Shown here: positions 7,901-17,171 of the stretch, in pieces
Layout: every line of letters starts with the position of its first letter
Position numbering within the stretch: position 1 is the stretch's first letter
Assembly: GCF_009996735.1 (NCBI RefSeq)
Contig: NZ_JAACYI010000017.1
Location: 27,988-91,987 of the forward strand
Source of the DNA: Cellulomonas sp. APG4
Lineage (GTDB): Bacteria > Actinomycetota > Actinomycetes > Actinomycetales > Cellulomonadaceae
DNA length: 64,000 bases
Reading direction: 5' to 3'
Notes under the pieces: generated by a model
Told to the model about the DNA's origin: nothing
Seen by the model: only the letters and a program-made list of their open reading frames with translations
Databases searched by the model: none
Translations under genes and position numbers: made by a program

Positions 7901-10009
7901 ATGGACCAGGCAGCGACGCCGAGGATCCGCAACGTGGCCCTGGTGGGCCACAGCGGTGTCGGCAAGACCACGCTCGCGGAGGCACTCCTCCACAGGGCCG
8001 GGGTGATCCCCCGCGCCGGGCGCGTCGAGGACGGCGGGACGGTGTGCGACACCGAGCCCGAGGAGGCCAGACGCGGGATGACCCTCGCACCCGCGGTCGC
8101 GCCGTTCACGTGGACCGCGTCCGACGGCGAGACGTACAAGGTCAACCTGGTCGACACCCCGGGGTACGCGGACTTCGTGGGCGGCGTGGACGCGGCTCTG
8201 GCGGTGGTGGACCTCGCGGTGGTGGTGGTGAGCGCCGTCGACGGGGTCGAGGTGGGCACCGAGACGGTGTGGCGCAGGTGTGTCGAGGCGGGGATCCCCC
8301 GCCTCGTCTTCGTCACGAAGGAGGACAAGCCCCGCGCGGACTTCCACCGCGTGCTCGCCCAGCTGCGGTCGACGTTCGGCGCGGGCCTGGTGCCGCTCGA
8401 GCTGCCGATCGGCGAGGAGGACGCGTTCCACGGGGTCGCGGACGTGCTCTCGGACCAGGGTTTCGAGTACGACGCCGACGGCACGCACCACACCGCGACC
8501 ATGCCCGACGACGTCGCGGCCGAGGAGCGCGCGCTGCACGAGGAGGTCACCGAGGAGATCGTCTCGGGCGACGACGAGCAGCTCGAGCGCTACCTCGCGG
8601 GCGAGGTGCCGACGGCGGTCGAGCTCGAGGCGACCCTCGCCCACGAGGTGCTCGCCGGGACCGAGGTGCCCGTGCTGGTGGGCTCGGCGTTCTCGGAGGT
8701 CGGCGTCGACCGACTCGCCGACTACCTGTGCGAGGTGGGCCCAGCCCCACGGGCCACGCGCGTCGTCGTCGGCGACGAGACCGAGCTGAGCGTCGAGCCG
8801 GACCCCGACGGCGACCCCCTGGTGCACGTGTTCCGCACGGTGGCCGACCCCTTCGTCGGGCAGGTCTCGCTGCTCAAGGTGCTCTCGGGGACCATCCGCA
8901 ACGACGACCACCTGGTCAACACGGCGACGGGCACCGACGAGCGGCTGCACGGCCTGTTCCACCTGCGCGGCAAGGAGCACCTGCCCACGGGCGCCGTCGT
9001 CGCCGGGGACATCGCGGCCGTCGCGAAGCTGACGGCGTCGCCCACGGGCTCGGCGCTCGCGCGACGCGGCACGCCGGTGCGCGTCCCGGCGCCACCCGCA
9101 GTCGCCCCCGCGTACGCGCTCGCCCTGGTCCCCGTGACCCAGCAGGACGACGACAAGCTGTCGGGGGCGCTCGCGCGCCTGGTCGCCGAGGACCCGACGC
9201 TGTCGGTGGACCGGATCCCCGGGACGGCCGCAGCTCCCGGTTCGTCCCAGCCCGTGCTGCACGCCCAGACGGTCCTCCGTGGCACCGGCGACGTGCACCT
9301 CGCGGTCGCGCTCGAGCGGCTCGCACGCAAGTTCTCGGTCGAGGTCACCACCGAGCCGGTGCGCGTGGCCTTCCGCGAGACGATCGCCGGGACGGCCGAG
9401 GCCGAGGGCAAGGTCAAGAAGCAGTCGGGCGGGCACGGGCAGTTCGCGGTCTGCCAGCTGCGCGTGGGTCCGACCCCGCGCGGTCACGGCAACACGTTCG
9501 TCGACTCGATCGTGGGCGGAGCCATCCCGCGCAACTACATCCCCGCCGTCGAACGCGGGGCCATGGAGGCGATGGAGGCCGGCGGTCTGCACGGGTTCCC
9601 CGTGGTCGACGTGCAGGTCGAGGCCTACGACGGCAAGTACCACTCGGTCGACTCGTCGGACATGGCGTTCCGGACGGCGGCGGCCCACGGTCTGCGCGAG
9701 GCGCTCACCAAGGCCGGCACCGTGGTGCTCGAGCCCGTGTCCCGCGTGCGCGTGGTGGTGCCCGGCGAGCTGCAGGGCGACGTGCTGGGCGACCTCTCGG
9801 GCCGGCGCGGGCGGATCAGCGGCTCGGACGTGCTGCCCGACGGGCGCAGCGTGATCGAGGCGATGGTCCCCGAGGCCGAGCTCGCGCGGTACGTGCTCGA
9901 CCTCCGCTCGCTCACGGGCGGCCGGGGCTCGTTCACCGCCGAGCACGACCACTACGACGCCGTCCCCGCGAACCTCGTCGACCGCGTGCTGGGCGCCGCC
10001 CTGGTGTGA
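7901..10009 (+). CDS. Elongation factor G-like protein EF-G2
   Basis: A 702-residue GTPase with P-loop GHSGVGKTTL (about residues 16-25), G3 DTPGYADF, and a TKED motif where true EF-G has NKxD. Domains II, III and the conserved domain IV block (GGAIPRNYIPAVERG) follow. It matches the actinobacterial EF-G2 paralogue, whose precise role is unclear and which is not the main translocase. The ATG at 7901 has GAAGGAG 9 nt upstream. The gene stands alone, with a hexanucleotide repeat after the stop. Confidence 0.92.
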   Translation: MDQAATPRIRNVALVGHSGVGKTTLAEALLHRAGVIPRAGRVEDGGTVCDTEPEEARRGMTLAPAVAPFTWTASDGETYKVNLVDTPGYADFVGGVDAALAVVDLAVVVVSAVDGVEVGTETVWRRCVEAGIPRLVFVTKEDKPRADFHRVLAQLRSTFGAGLVPLELPIGEEDAFHGVADVLSDQGFEYDADGTHHTATMPDDVAAEERALHEEVTEEIVSGDDEQLERYLAGEVPTAVELEATLAHEVLAGTEVPVLVGSAFSEVGVDRLADYLCEVGPAPRATRVVVGDETELSVEPDPDGDPLVHVFRTVADPFVGQVSLLKVLSGTIRNDDHLVNTATGTDERLHGLFHLRGKEHLPTGAVVAGDIAAVAKLTASPTGSALARRGTPVRVPAPPAVAPAYALALVPVTQQDDDKLSGALARLVAEDPTLSVDRIPGTAAAPGSSQPVLHAQTVLRGTGDVHLAVALERLARKFSVEVTTEPVRVAFRETIAGTAEAEGKVKKQSGGHGQFAVCQLRVGPTPRGHGNTFVDSIVGGAIPRNYIPAVERGAMEAMEAGGLHGFPVVDVQVEAYDGKYHSVDSSDMAFRTAAAHGLREALTKAGTVVLEPVSRVRVVVPGELQGDVLGDLSGRRGRISGSDVLPDGRSVIEAMVPEAELARYVLDLRSLTGGRGSFTAEHDHYDAVPANLVDRVLGAALV

Positions 10010-10328
<319 letters not shown>

Positions 10329-11273
10329 GTGCCACGCATCCGCATCCCCGTCGCAGATCGACAGCACGGCGTGGTGACCACGGCCCAGTGCCTGCGGGCG
10401 GGGATGTCGGCGGACCGCTTCGAGCGTCTGGTCCGGCGGGGTGAGTGGCGTCGGTTGCACCGCGGCGTCATGGTCACGCACAACGGCCCGCTCACGTGGC
10501 GGGTCCGCGCCGTCGCGGCTCTGCTCTACGCCGGAGCGGGTGCCGCACTCAGCCACGGCTCGGCCGCGTACGTCCACGGTCTCGTCGACCGCCCCCCGCG
10601 GCTGGTCGAGGTGAGCGTCCGGCGGCCGCGCCAGGTCACCGCGACGTCCCAGGTGCGCATCCGGCGGCGGACCGAGCTCGAGGTCGCCGTCCTGAACGGG
10701 CTCTCAGTCACCTCGCTGCCGACGACCGTCCTGGACCTCGTCGCATCGGCCAGGTCTGACGACGACGCCGTGGGGCTGGTGACCCGCGGCGTCCGGGCGG
10801 GCCTGCGGCCGGAGACCCTGCTGGCCGCGATGTCCAGGCGCTCCCGACTGCCAGGGCGCCCCCTGCTGCTCGAGGTCCTGGCAGCTGTGGACGACGGAGC
10901 GGAGTCCCCGCTCGAACGTCGGTACCACCGTGACGTGGAGCGGCGACACGGCCTGCCCCGATCCACCCGGCAGCGGCGGGAGCTCGTCGACGGTCACTGG
11001 ATCAGGGCCGATGCGGTCTACGACGGCCTGGGAGTGCGTGTCGAGCTCGATGGCGCACTGGCCCACCCGGCAGGTCGCACCGACCGCGACACCTGGCGGG
11101 ACAACGCCGTCCTGATCGAGCGCGGTGACCTCACGCTCCGCTACCGCTGGTCGCACGTGCGTCGCTCACCCTGCACGACAGCGGCGCAGGTCGGCGCCGC
11201 GCTGCGCTCACGGGGTTGGCGCGGACGACCGCGCGCGTGCTCCCCCACCTGTGCCGTCGGCCGCACCCTCTGA
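10329..11273 (+). CDS. AbiEi-like antitoxin-domain protein with DUF559-like C-terminus
   Basis: A 314-residue protein from GTG. The N-terminal ~60 residues (GVVTTAQCLRAGMSADRFERL, then GEWRRLHRGV) fit the winged-helix domain of AbiEi-type antitoxins. The C-terminal part, with RADAVYDGLGVRVELDG and a later DTWRDNAVL block, resembles the DUF559/Vsr-like nuclease fold common in actinobacterial orphans of this type. No AbiEii toxin is adjacent, so a toxin-antitoxin role is not supported. Family placement is from pattern only. Confidence 0.7.
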   Translation: MPRIRIPVADRQHGVVTTAQCLRAGMSADRFERLVRRGEWRRLHRGVMVTHNGPLTWRVRAVAALLYAGAGAALSHGSAAYVHGLVDRPPRLVEVSVRRPRQVTATSQVRIRRRTELEVAVLNGLSVTSLPTTVLDLVASARSDDDAVGLVTRGVRAGLRPETLLAAMSRRSRLPGRPLLLEVLAAVDDGAESPLERRYHRDVERRHGLPRSTRQRRELVDGHWIRADAVYDGLGVRVELDGALAHPAGRTDRDTWRDNAVLIERGDLTLRYRWSHVRRSPCTTAAQVGAALRSRGWRGRPRACSPTCAVGRTL

Positions 11274-11363
11274 CCGTGCGATCGGGTGAGGATCCCCGCG
11301 CGATCGGCGGGAAGCCCCACCAGCTCGCGCCACCGGCCCAGGCGCGCCGCGTGTGCGCGCGGG

Positions 11364-12122
11364 TCAGCCGAAGTAGACGGCGACGGGGGAGCCGTCGAGC
11401 AGGTGGACGGCGATCTCGGTGCCGTAGACGTCGCGCAGCACCGTGGGCTCGATGATCTGCCGCGGCGTGCCCTGGTGGACCACGCGGCCGTCGCGCATCG
11501 CGACCACGTGGTCGGACCAGCGCGCCGCGAAGTTGATGTCGTGCAGCACGAGGACGATCGTCTTGCCCAGCTCGTCCGCCGCGCGGCGCAGCAGGCGCAT
11601 CATCTGGGCGGCGTGGCGCAGGTCGAGGTTGTTGAGCGGCTCGTCGAGCAGCACGTAGTCGGTGTCCTGGCAGAGCACCATCGCGACGAACGCGCGCTGC
11701 CGCTGCCCACCCGAGAGCTCGTCGAGGAACCGCCCCGCGAACGGCTCGAGGTCGAGGAACTCGAGCGCGCGACGCACGTGCTCGGCGTCCTCGACCGTGG
11801 GCCGGCCCTTGGACCACGGGTAGCGCCCGAAGGTCACGAGGTCGTGCACCGTGAGCCGCGCGGTGACGTGGTTGTCCTGCCGCAGCGTCGCGAGCCGGCG
11901 CGCGAGCAGGTCACCCGGCGCGCGGTGCACGTCGTGGCCCTCGAGCGTCACGGTGCCGCCGTCCATGGGCAGCAGCCGGCTCATCATCGACAGCAGGGTC
12001 GACTTGCCCGCGCCGTTGGGCCCGATCACGGAGGTGATCCCCCCGCGCGGGAGCTGCAGGTCGACGTCGTCGACCACGCGCAGCTCGCCGTACACCTTGG
12101 TCGCGCCGGCGACGTCGATCAT
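11364..12122 (-). CDS. Iron-siderophore ABC transporter ATP-binding protein
   Basis: A 252-residue ABC ATPase with Walker A GPNGAGKS, signature LSGGQRQRA, Walker B YVLLDEP and an H-loop LVLHDIN. This resembles FecE/CeuD-type ferric-siderophore ATPases. It powers uptake by the two permeases encoded just upstream, and its ATG overlaps the preceding stop by 4 bp. It is the last gene of a four-gene operon running leftward from the IdeR-like boxes near 15.3 kb. Confidence 0.92.
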   Translation of the reverse strand: MIDVAGATKVYGELRVVDDVDLQLPRGGITSVIGPNGAGKSTLLSMMSRLLPMDGGTVTLEGHDVHRAPGDLLARRLATLRQDNHVTARLTVHDLVTFGRYPWSKGRPTVEDAEHVRRALEFLDLEPFAGRFLDELSGGQRQRAFVAMVLCQDTDYVLLDEPLNNLDLRHAAQMMRLLRRAADELGKTIVLVLHDINFAARWSDHVVAMRDGRVVHQGTPRQIIEPTVLRDVYGTEIAVHLLDGSPVAVYFG

Positions 12123-13234
12123 CGGGCACCTCCACTCGCCCGACGGGCGTCTCGCAGCAGCAGGGTCAGGAAGGTCAGGCCGCCGAGCAGCTCGATCACC
12201 ACGCTCAGCGTCGTGTCGTAGCCGAGCACGCGCTCGAGCACGGTCTGGCCACCCACGAGGCACAGGACGGCGACGCCGACGGCGGCCGGGAGCACGTACC
12301 GGTGCCGGTGCGAGCCCGCGAGCAGGTAGGCGAGGTGGGCGACCAGCAGGCCGAAGAACGTCACGGGTCCCACCAGGGCGGTCGACACCGCGACGAGCAC
12401 GGCCACGACGACGAGCACGAGGGTCACCACGCGGCGGTGGTCGACGCCGAGCATGGTCGCGGTGGGCCGGCCGAGCAGCAGCACGTCGAAGGTGCTCCGC
12501 AGCCGCCAGGCGAGCACCGACGCACCCGCCACGAGCACGGTCGCGACGCCGAGCAACGCCGGGTCCACCCCGTTGAAGCTCGCGAAGAAGGAGCCCTGGA
12601 GCACCGCGAACTCGTTGGGGTCGATGAGCCGCTGCATGAACGACGCCAGCGAGCGGAACAGCACGCCCAGGATGAGCCCCACGAGCAGCAGCAGGTGCAG
12701 GCTGCGCCGAGCGCCCGTGAACAGCCACCGGAACAGCAGGCCCGCGAACGCGACCAGCAGCACCACCTGCACCGCGAACCGCAGCCGGTGGTCGAGCCCG
12801 GCGACCGTGGCCGAGCCGAGCGTGAACGCCAGGACCGTCTGCAGCAGCACGTAGAGGGTGTCGAAGCCCATGATCGACGGCGTGAGGATGCGGTTGTCAG
12901 TCACGGTCTGGAACAGCACGGTCGAGACGGCGACCGCGTAGGCGACGAGCGCGAGCGCCGCGAGCTTGGTGCCGCGGAACGGCAGCACGAAGTCCCAGGC
13001 GCCGTTCGCGCCCACCGTCATGAACGCCACGGCGGCCACGAGCACGAGGCCCCAGATCCCCGCGAGCGCCCAGGCGGGTCGCGTCGAGGCGACGGGCGAG
13101 TCGCCCGACGGCGTCCCAGGCGAGGGCGGGGCCTGGCCCCTCGCGACCGTCGCGCGCACGCCGCCGTCCGGCAGAGCGCCGGGAGGCGCGTCGCCGTCCT
13201 GCTCGTCCAGGTGCACGCGGACCGGGTCACGCAA
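12119..13234 (-). CDS. Iron-siderophore ABC transporter permease (FecCD family), second
   Basis: A 371-residue polytopic protein. About 65 polar N-terminal residues come before the first membrane segment, longer than usual, so an internal start is possible. The hydrophobic segments and the DTLYVLLQT and GPVTFFGLLVAHLAYLLAG blocks are typical of FecCD/BtuC permeases. It should dimerise with the other permease to form the ferric-siderophore channel. It overlaps both neighbours by a few bases, showing translational coupling. Confidence 0.9.
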   Translation of the reverse strand: MRDPVRVHLDEQDGDAPPGALPDGGVRATVARGQAPPSPGTPSGDSPVASTRPAWALAGIWGLVLVAAVAFMTVGANGAWDFVLPFRGTKLAALALVAYAVAVSTVLFQTVTDNRILTPSIMGFDTLYVLLQTVLAFTLGSATVAGLDHRLRFAVQVVLLVAFAGLLFRWLFTGARRSLHLLLLVGLILGVLFRSLASFMQRLIDPNEFAVLQGSFFASFNGVDPALLGVATVLVAGASVLAWRLRSTFDVLLLGRPTATMLGVDHRRVVTLVLVVVAVLVAVSTALVGPVTFFGLLVAHLAYLLAGSHRHRYVLPAAVGVAVLCLVGGQTVLERVLGYDTTLSVVIELLGGLTFLTLLLRDARRASGGAR

Positions 13235-14261
13235 CGCGGGCCCCCTTGCGCAGCAGGAGGAAGAGGAACAGGACGCTGCCGACCACGCCGACGACGACGC
13301 CCACGGGCACCTCGTAGGGGTAGCGCACCACGCGGCCGATCAGGTCGCAGACGAGGACGAGTCCCGCACCGCCGACGGCGACCCACGGGGCCGTGCGGCG
13401 CACGTTGTCACCCAGGAGGATCGAGACGACGTTGGGCACGACGAGGCCCAGGAACGGGATCACGCCGACGGTCACGACGACGACCGAGCTCACCAGCGCG
13501 ACGATCGTCAGCCCCAGGTTGAGGACGGCCCGGTGGTTGAGGCCGAGGTTGGTGGTGAAGTCCTCGCCCATGCCGGCGAGGGTGAACCTGTCGGCCGCGA
13601 GGTAGGCCACGAGCGTGAGCCCCGCGACCACCCACAGCAGCTCGTACCGGCCGCGCAGCACGCCCGAGAAGTCGCCCGTGGTCCATGCGACGAGCGACTG
13701 GAGCAGGTCGTTGCGGTACGCGAGGAACGTCGCGACCGAGCTCACCACCCCGCCGAGCATGAGCCCCACGAGCGGCACCACGAGCACCGAGCGCAGCGGC
13801 ACCGCGCGCAGGATCCGCAGGAAGAGCGCCGTCCCGGCGAGGGCGAACACCACCGAGGCCGCCATCTTGACCATGAGCGGCGCACCGGGAACCGCGAGCG
13901 TCGCGACGAGGATCCCGAGCACCGCGAACTCGACGGTGCCCGCGGTCGACGGCTCCACGAACCGGTTGCGCGCGAGCATCTGCATGATCATCCCGGCGAC
14001 GGCCATGCCGGCCCCCGCCAGCAGGATCGCGACGGTGCGCGGGACGCGGGAGACCAGCACCACGGTGGCCTCGCGGTCCGCGGCGCCGAGCAGCGCGCGC
14101 AGCACGCTCGCGGGGGTCACGTCGCTCACGCCGACCACGAGGCTCACCGCCGAGAGCGCGAGCACGACGACGACGAGCACGACGAACAGCGCCCGGCGGG
14201 TCCGCGGACCCACCGGGGCGCTGTCGTCCGGCCGTCGGGCGGCGGTGAGGATCGCCGTCAT
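13227..14261 (-). CDS. Iron-siderophore ABC transporter permease (FecCD family), first
   Basis: A 344-residue permease with about nine to ten hydrophobic segments and FecCD motifs, including PRTVAILLAGAGMAVAG and GVIPFLGLVVPNVV. I used the ATG at 14261; the frame is open further upstream but would run into the binding-protein gene. It lies 46 bp after that gene and overlaps the second permease by 8 bp. Confidence 0.9.
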   Translation of the reverse strand: MTAILTAARRPDDSAPVGPRTRRALFVVLVVVVLALSAVSLVVGVSDVTPASVLRALLGAADREATVVLVSRVPRTVAILLAGAGMAVAGMIMQMLARNRFVEPSTAGTVEFAVLGILVATLAVPGAPLMVKMAASVVFALAGTALFLRILRAVPLRSVLVVPLVGLMLGGVVSSVATFLAYRNDLLQSLVAWTTGDFSGVLRGRYELLWVVAGLTLVAYLAADRFTLAGMGEDFTTNLGLNHRAVLNLGLTIVALVSSVVVVTVGVIPFLGLVVPNVVSILLGDNVRRTAPWVAVGGAGLVLVCDLIGRVVRYPYEVPVGVVVGVVGSVLFLFLLLRKGARVA

Positions 14262-14307
14262 CGGGCCTGGTCGAGCCGGGGCCGACGGCTCGCGTGCGGG
14301 GAGGTCG

Positions 14308-15291
14308 TCACGGGGCGAGGGCCGCCGCGACCTCGTCGGTGATGCGGCCGAGCGTGCCGAGGCCACCGTTGACGATGTACCAGTCGACCGAGTCGACGTA
14401 GACGACCTGGTCCTCGCTCCACGCCGTCGTGCCGTGCACGAGCTCGTTGTCGAGCACCTGCGCGGCCGCGGCGCCCGCCTCACCCGTGGCGGCGTCGCGG
14501 TCGACGACGAACATCCAGTCAGGGTTGGTCTCGGCGAGGAACTCGAAGCTGATCGCCTCGCCGTGGGTCGCGGCCTCGACGTCCTCGACCGCCGGGGTCA
14601 GGCCCAGCTCGTCGTGCAGGAACCCGAAGCGGGACCCCGGGCCGTAGGCGGTCACCTCGCCGCCGCTGGTCAGGACGATGAGGCCGTTGCCGGCGTCGGC
14701 CGCGAGCGCCTTGGTCTCCTCGATCTTCGTGTCGAGGTCACCGATGAGCTCCTCGACCTCGTCCTCGCGGTCGAAGATCTCGCCGAGGGTGCGCGAGTTC
14801 TCCTCGATGCTGCCGCGGAAGTCCGCCCAGTCGTTCGACAGGTCGATCGTCGGGGCGATCTTGTCGAGCTCGGGCAGTGCCTCGGACGAGCGTCCCGCGA
14901 CGATGATCAGGTCGGGCGCGGCCGCAGCCACGGCCTCGTAGTCGGGCTCGAACAGGGTGCCGATGTCCAGCACGTCGTCGGTCGCGAAGCGCTCGAGGTC
15001 GCCGGGGAGGTTCGACTTGGGCAGCCCGTCCACCTCGATGCCCAGCTGGTCGAGCGTGTCGACCGTCGCGAGGTCGAAGGTCAGCACCGTCTCCGGGTTG
15101 ACCGGCACGGTGGTCTCGCCCTGCGCGTGCGTCACCGTGATCTCGCTCGGCCCCTCCTCGACCTCGGCGGGCGACTCGTCGACCTCAGCGCCCGGCTCGG
15201 CGGTGCTCGCGCACGCGGTCAGGGCGAGGCCGAGACCTGCGACGACGACGGCGGCGGCACTGCGCCGGGCGACGGAACGATGGGTGAGCAC
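14308..15291 (-). CDS. Siderophore ABC transporter substrate-binding lipoprotein (CeuA/YclQ-like)
   Basis: A 327-residue class-III binding protein. The signal peptide ends in a lipobox (LALTAC, Cys27), giving a membrane-anchored extracellular receptor. The mature part has the two-lobe periplasmic-binding pattern (VLTFDLATVDTLDQLG, DLIIVAGRSS), close to CeuA/YclQ/FatB proteins that bind catecholate siderophores. It is the first gene of the uptake operon, 15 bp from the first IdeR-like box, so it should be repressed when iron is plentiful. Confidence 0.9.
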   Translation of the reverse strand: MLTHRSVARRSAAAVVVAGLGLALTACASTAEPGAEVDESPAEVEEGPSEITVTHAQGETTVPVNPETVLTFDLATVDTLDQLGIEVDGLPKSNLPGDLERFATDDVLDIGTLFEPDYEAVAAAAPDLIIVAGRSSEALPELDKIAPTIDLSNDWADFRGSIEENSRTLGEIFDREDEVEELIGDLDTKIEETKALAADAGNGLIVLTSGGEVTAYGPGSRFGFLHDELGLTPAVEDVEAATHGEAISFEFLAETNPDWMFVVDRDAATGEAGAAAAQVLDNELVHGTTAWSEDQVVYVDSVDWYIVNGGLGTLGRITDEVAAALAP

Positions 15292-15306
15292 GGGTACTCC
15301 TCGAAG

Positions 15307-15325
15307 TTAGGTGAGCCTCATCTTG
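15307..15325. promoter_or_regulatory. IdeR/DtxR-like iron box 1
   Basis: The 19 bp starting TTAGGTGAGCCT match about 13 of 19 positions of the IdeR/DtxR consensus. It sits just upstream of the binding-protein gene, in the divergent spacer. Confidence 0.7.
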
Positions 15326-15336
15326 CTTGGCGCGAG

Positions 15337-15355
15337 TTAGGTTAGCCTAAGCAAC
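15337..15355. promoter_or_regulatory. IdeR/DtxR-like iron box 2
   Basis: The 19 bp starting TTAGGTTAGCCTAAGC match about 15 of 19 consensus positions. With box 1 at a 30-bp centre spacing it can control both the leftward uptake operon and the rightward flavoprotein genes. Confidence 0.85.
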
Positions 15356-15430
15356 GACGAGGTTCGCAAGGCCCGTCCCACCGCACGCCGCCCGTGGCCA
15401 CGCCGCGACCGACAACCCCGGAGAGAGCAG

Positions 15431-16279
15431 ATGACCGTCGACGCCACGCGCACCCGCACGCGACCCGGGACGGACGACGTGGTGCGGCGGGTGCCCCTCT
15501 CCCTCGTCGCACGCGAGCTGGTGGTCGAGGCCGTCGAGGACCTCAGCCCTTCCCTGCGCCGCGTGCACCTCACCGGCCCGGACCTGCTCGGCTTCGCGTC
15601 CCACGGACCCGCCGACCACGTGAAGGTCTTCTTCCCCGCCGACGACGGCGTGCTGCACCTGCCGACCGTGAGCGACGGCCGGTGGCTCGACCACGGGGAC
15701 CCGCGCTTCACGTACCGCGACTACACGGTGCGCACGTTCGACGGCGAGCGGCTGACGCTCGACATGGTGGTGCACGGGCACGGCCCCGCGGGGCGCTGGA
15801 CGGCAGCCGCACAGCCGGGACTCTCACTCGGGGTGCTCGGCCCGCGCGGCTCGATGCTCCCGCCCCTCGACCGCACCCACTACCTGCTGGCTGCCGACGA
15901 GACGGGCCTCCCGGCGCTGCTCAACTGGCTCGACCGCCTGCCTGCGTCGGCGCGGGTGCACGCCGTCGTCGAGGTCGACTCACCCGAGCACCACGTGGAC
16001 CTGCCCGCGCTCGCGCGCGTCGACGTGACGTGGGTCTACCGCGATGGCGCCGAGCCGGGCACGACGACGCTGCTGGTCGACGCGGTACGCACGGCGCACG
16101 AGGGCCTACGCGACGTCCCGCCCGCGCGGCGCTGGAGCTGGGCGGCGGCCGAGACGTCGTCCGTCCGCGCGATCCGCGAGCTGCTCACCGCCGACGGCCA
16201 CGACCGTACGTCGTTCGCGATGACGGGCTACTGGCGGCGCGGAACGGCGAACTTCGACCACCACGCACCCGACGCCTGA
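15431..16279 (+). CDS. Siderophore-interacting protein (FAD-dependent ferric-siderophore reductase), copy 1
   Basis: A 282-residue protein with the FAD_binding_9/SIP order: LRRVHLTGPDLLGF, then FTYRDYTVRTF with the RxYT flavin site, then GPAGRW, and a C-terminal SIP domain ending in GYWRRGTANFDHH. These enzymes release iron from imported ferric siderophores by NAD(P)H-dependent reduction. The ATG at 15431 has GGAGAG upstream. It is divergent from the uptake operon across two iron boxes and followed 34 bp later by a paralogue. Confidence 0.92.
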   Translation: MTVDATRTRTRPGTDDVVRRVPLSLVARELVVEAVEDLSPSLRRVHLTGPDLLGFASHGPADHVKVFFPADDGVLHLPTVSDGRWLDHGDPRFTYRDYTVRTFDGERLTLDMVVHGHGPAGRWTAAAQPGLSLGVLGPRGSMLPPLDRTHYLLAADETGLPALLNWLDRLPASARVHAVVEVDSPEHHVDLPALARVDVTWVYRDGAEPGTTTLLVDAVRTAHEGLRDVPPARRWSWAAAETSSVRAIRELLTADGHDRTSFAMTGYWRRGTANFDHHAPDA

Positions 16280-16313
16280 GCGCTGCGGGGCAGCGCGGGG
16301 GAGGATGGGCCCG

Positions 16314-17132
16314 ATGAGCACCAGCCCCACGCAGCGGATCGCGCTCGACGCGCGCCTGCGTCACCTGACCGTCCGCACCGTCACGACGCTGAGCAGCGCG
16401 ATGCGTCGCGTCGAGCTCGAGGGGCCCGATCTCGACGGGTTCGAGTGCTTCGGGCCGAGCGACCACGCGAAGGTCTTCTTCCCCGCCGAACCGGGCGGCG
16501 TACCCCAGCTCCCCGAGCTCACGGACGGCCGGTTCACCAACCGCCAGGACCCGCGCTACGTGTGCCGCGACTACACCGTGCGCACGTGGGACCCGGCGGC
16601 GGGGGCGCTCGTGCTCGACATGGCGACCCACGCCCACGGCCCCGCCGGCAGGTGGGCGGCCGCGGCCGAGCCCGGGCACACGCTCGGCGTGTACGGACCG
16701 AAGACGTCGAAGCTCCCACCGATGGACCGCGCCTGGTACCTGCTCGTCGCGGACGAGACGGGCCTGCCGGCCCTGACGAACTGGCTCGAGCGTCTCCCGG
16801 CCGAGGCCCGCGTACTGGCTCTCGCCGAGGTCGACGACGCCGCGGCCCAGGTCCCCCTGCCCGGCGGCCTCCCGGTCACGTGGCTCCACCGCGACGGCGC
16901 CGCTGCCGGCTCCACGACGCTGCTGGCCGATGCGGTCGCTGCGCTCGACCTCGACACCGCGGCCCCCGGCTGGGTGTGGGCCGGCGCCGAGGCGCGAGCC
17001 GTGCAGGCCGTGCGCAAGGTCGTCACCGACCGTGGGATCGATCGCGCGTCGTGCTCGATGACGGGCTACTGGCGCCGCGGCACCGCGAACTTCGACCACA
17101 AGTCACCGGAGGCCCAGGGCGCCGACGCCTGA
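16314..17132 (+). CDS. Siderophore-interacting protein, copy 2
   Basis: A 272-residue paralogue of the preceding gene with the same blocks (VCRDYTVRTW, HGPAGRWAAAAEPG, MTGYWRRGTANFDHK). I chose the ATG at 16314, which has GGGGGAGG 9 nt upstream; the ATG at 16305 abuts that site and is too close. The tandem pair probably arose by duplication, and the two may handle different siderophores. Co-regulation by the upstream IdeR-like boxes is likely. Confidence 0.92.
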   Translation: MSTSPTQRIALDARLRHLTVRTVTTLSSAMRRVELEGPDLDGFECFGPSDHAKVFFPAEPGGVPQLPELTDGRFTNRQDPRYVCRDYTVRTWDPAAGALVLDMATHAHGPAGRWAAAAEPGHTLGVYGPKTSKLPPMDRAWYLLVADETGLPALTNWLERLPAEARVLALAEVDDAAAQVPLPGGLPVTWLHRDGAAAGSTTLLADAVAALDLDTAAPGWVWAGAEARAVQAVRKVVTDRGIDRASCSMTGYWRRGTANFDHKSPEAQGADA

Positions 17133-17141
17133 CGCGTCGGC
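17121..17141. terminator. Short hairpin overlapping the SIP2 stop
   Basis: GCCGACGC and GCGTCGGC form an 8-bp stem with a 5-nt loop spanning the stop codon of the second SIP gene. It could end transcription ahead of the convergent osmoprotectant gene. Confidence 0.4.
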
Positions 17142-17171
17142 ACCCCGGGCCCCGCAGGTGCGTCCTGAGGG

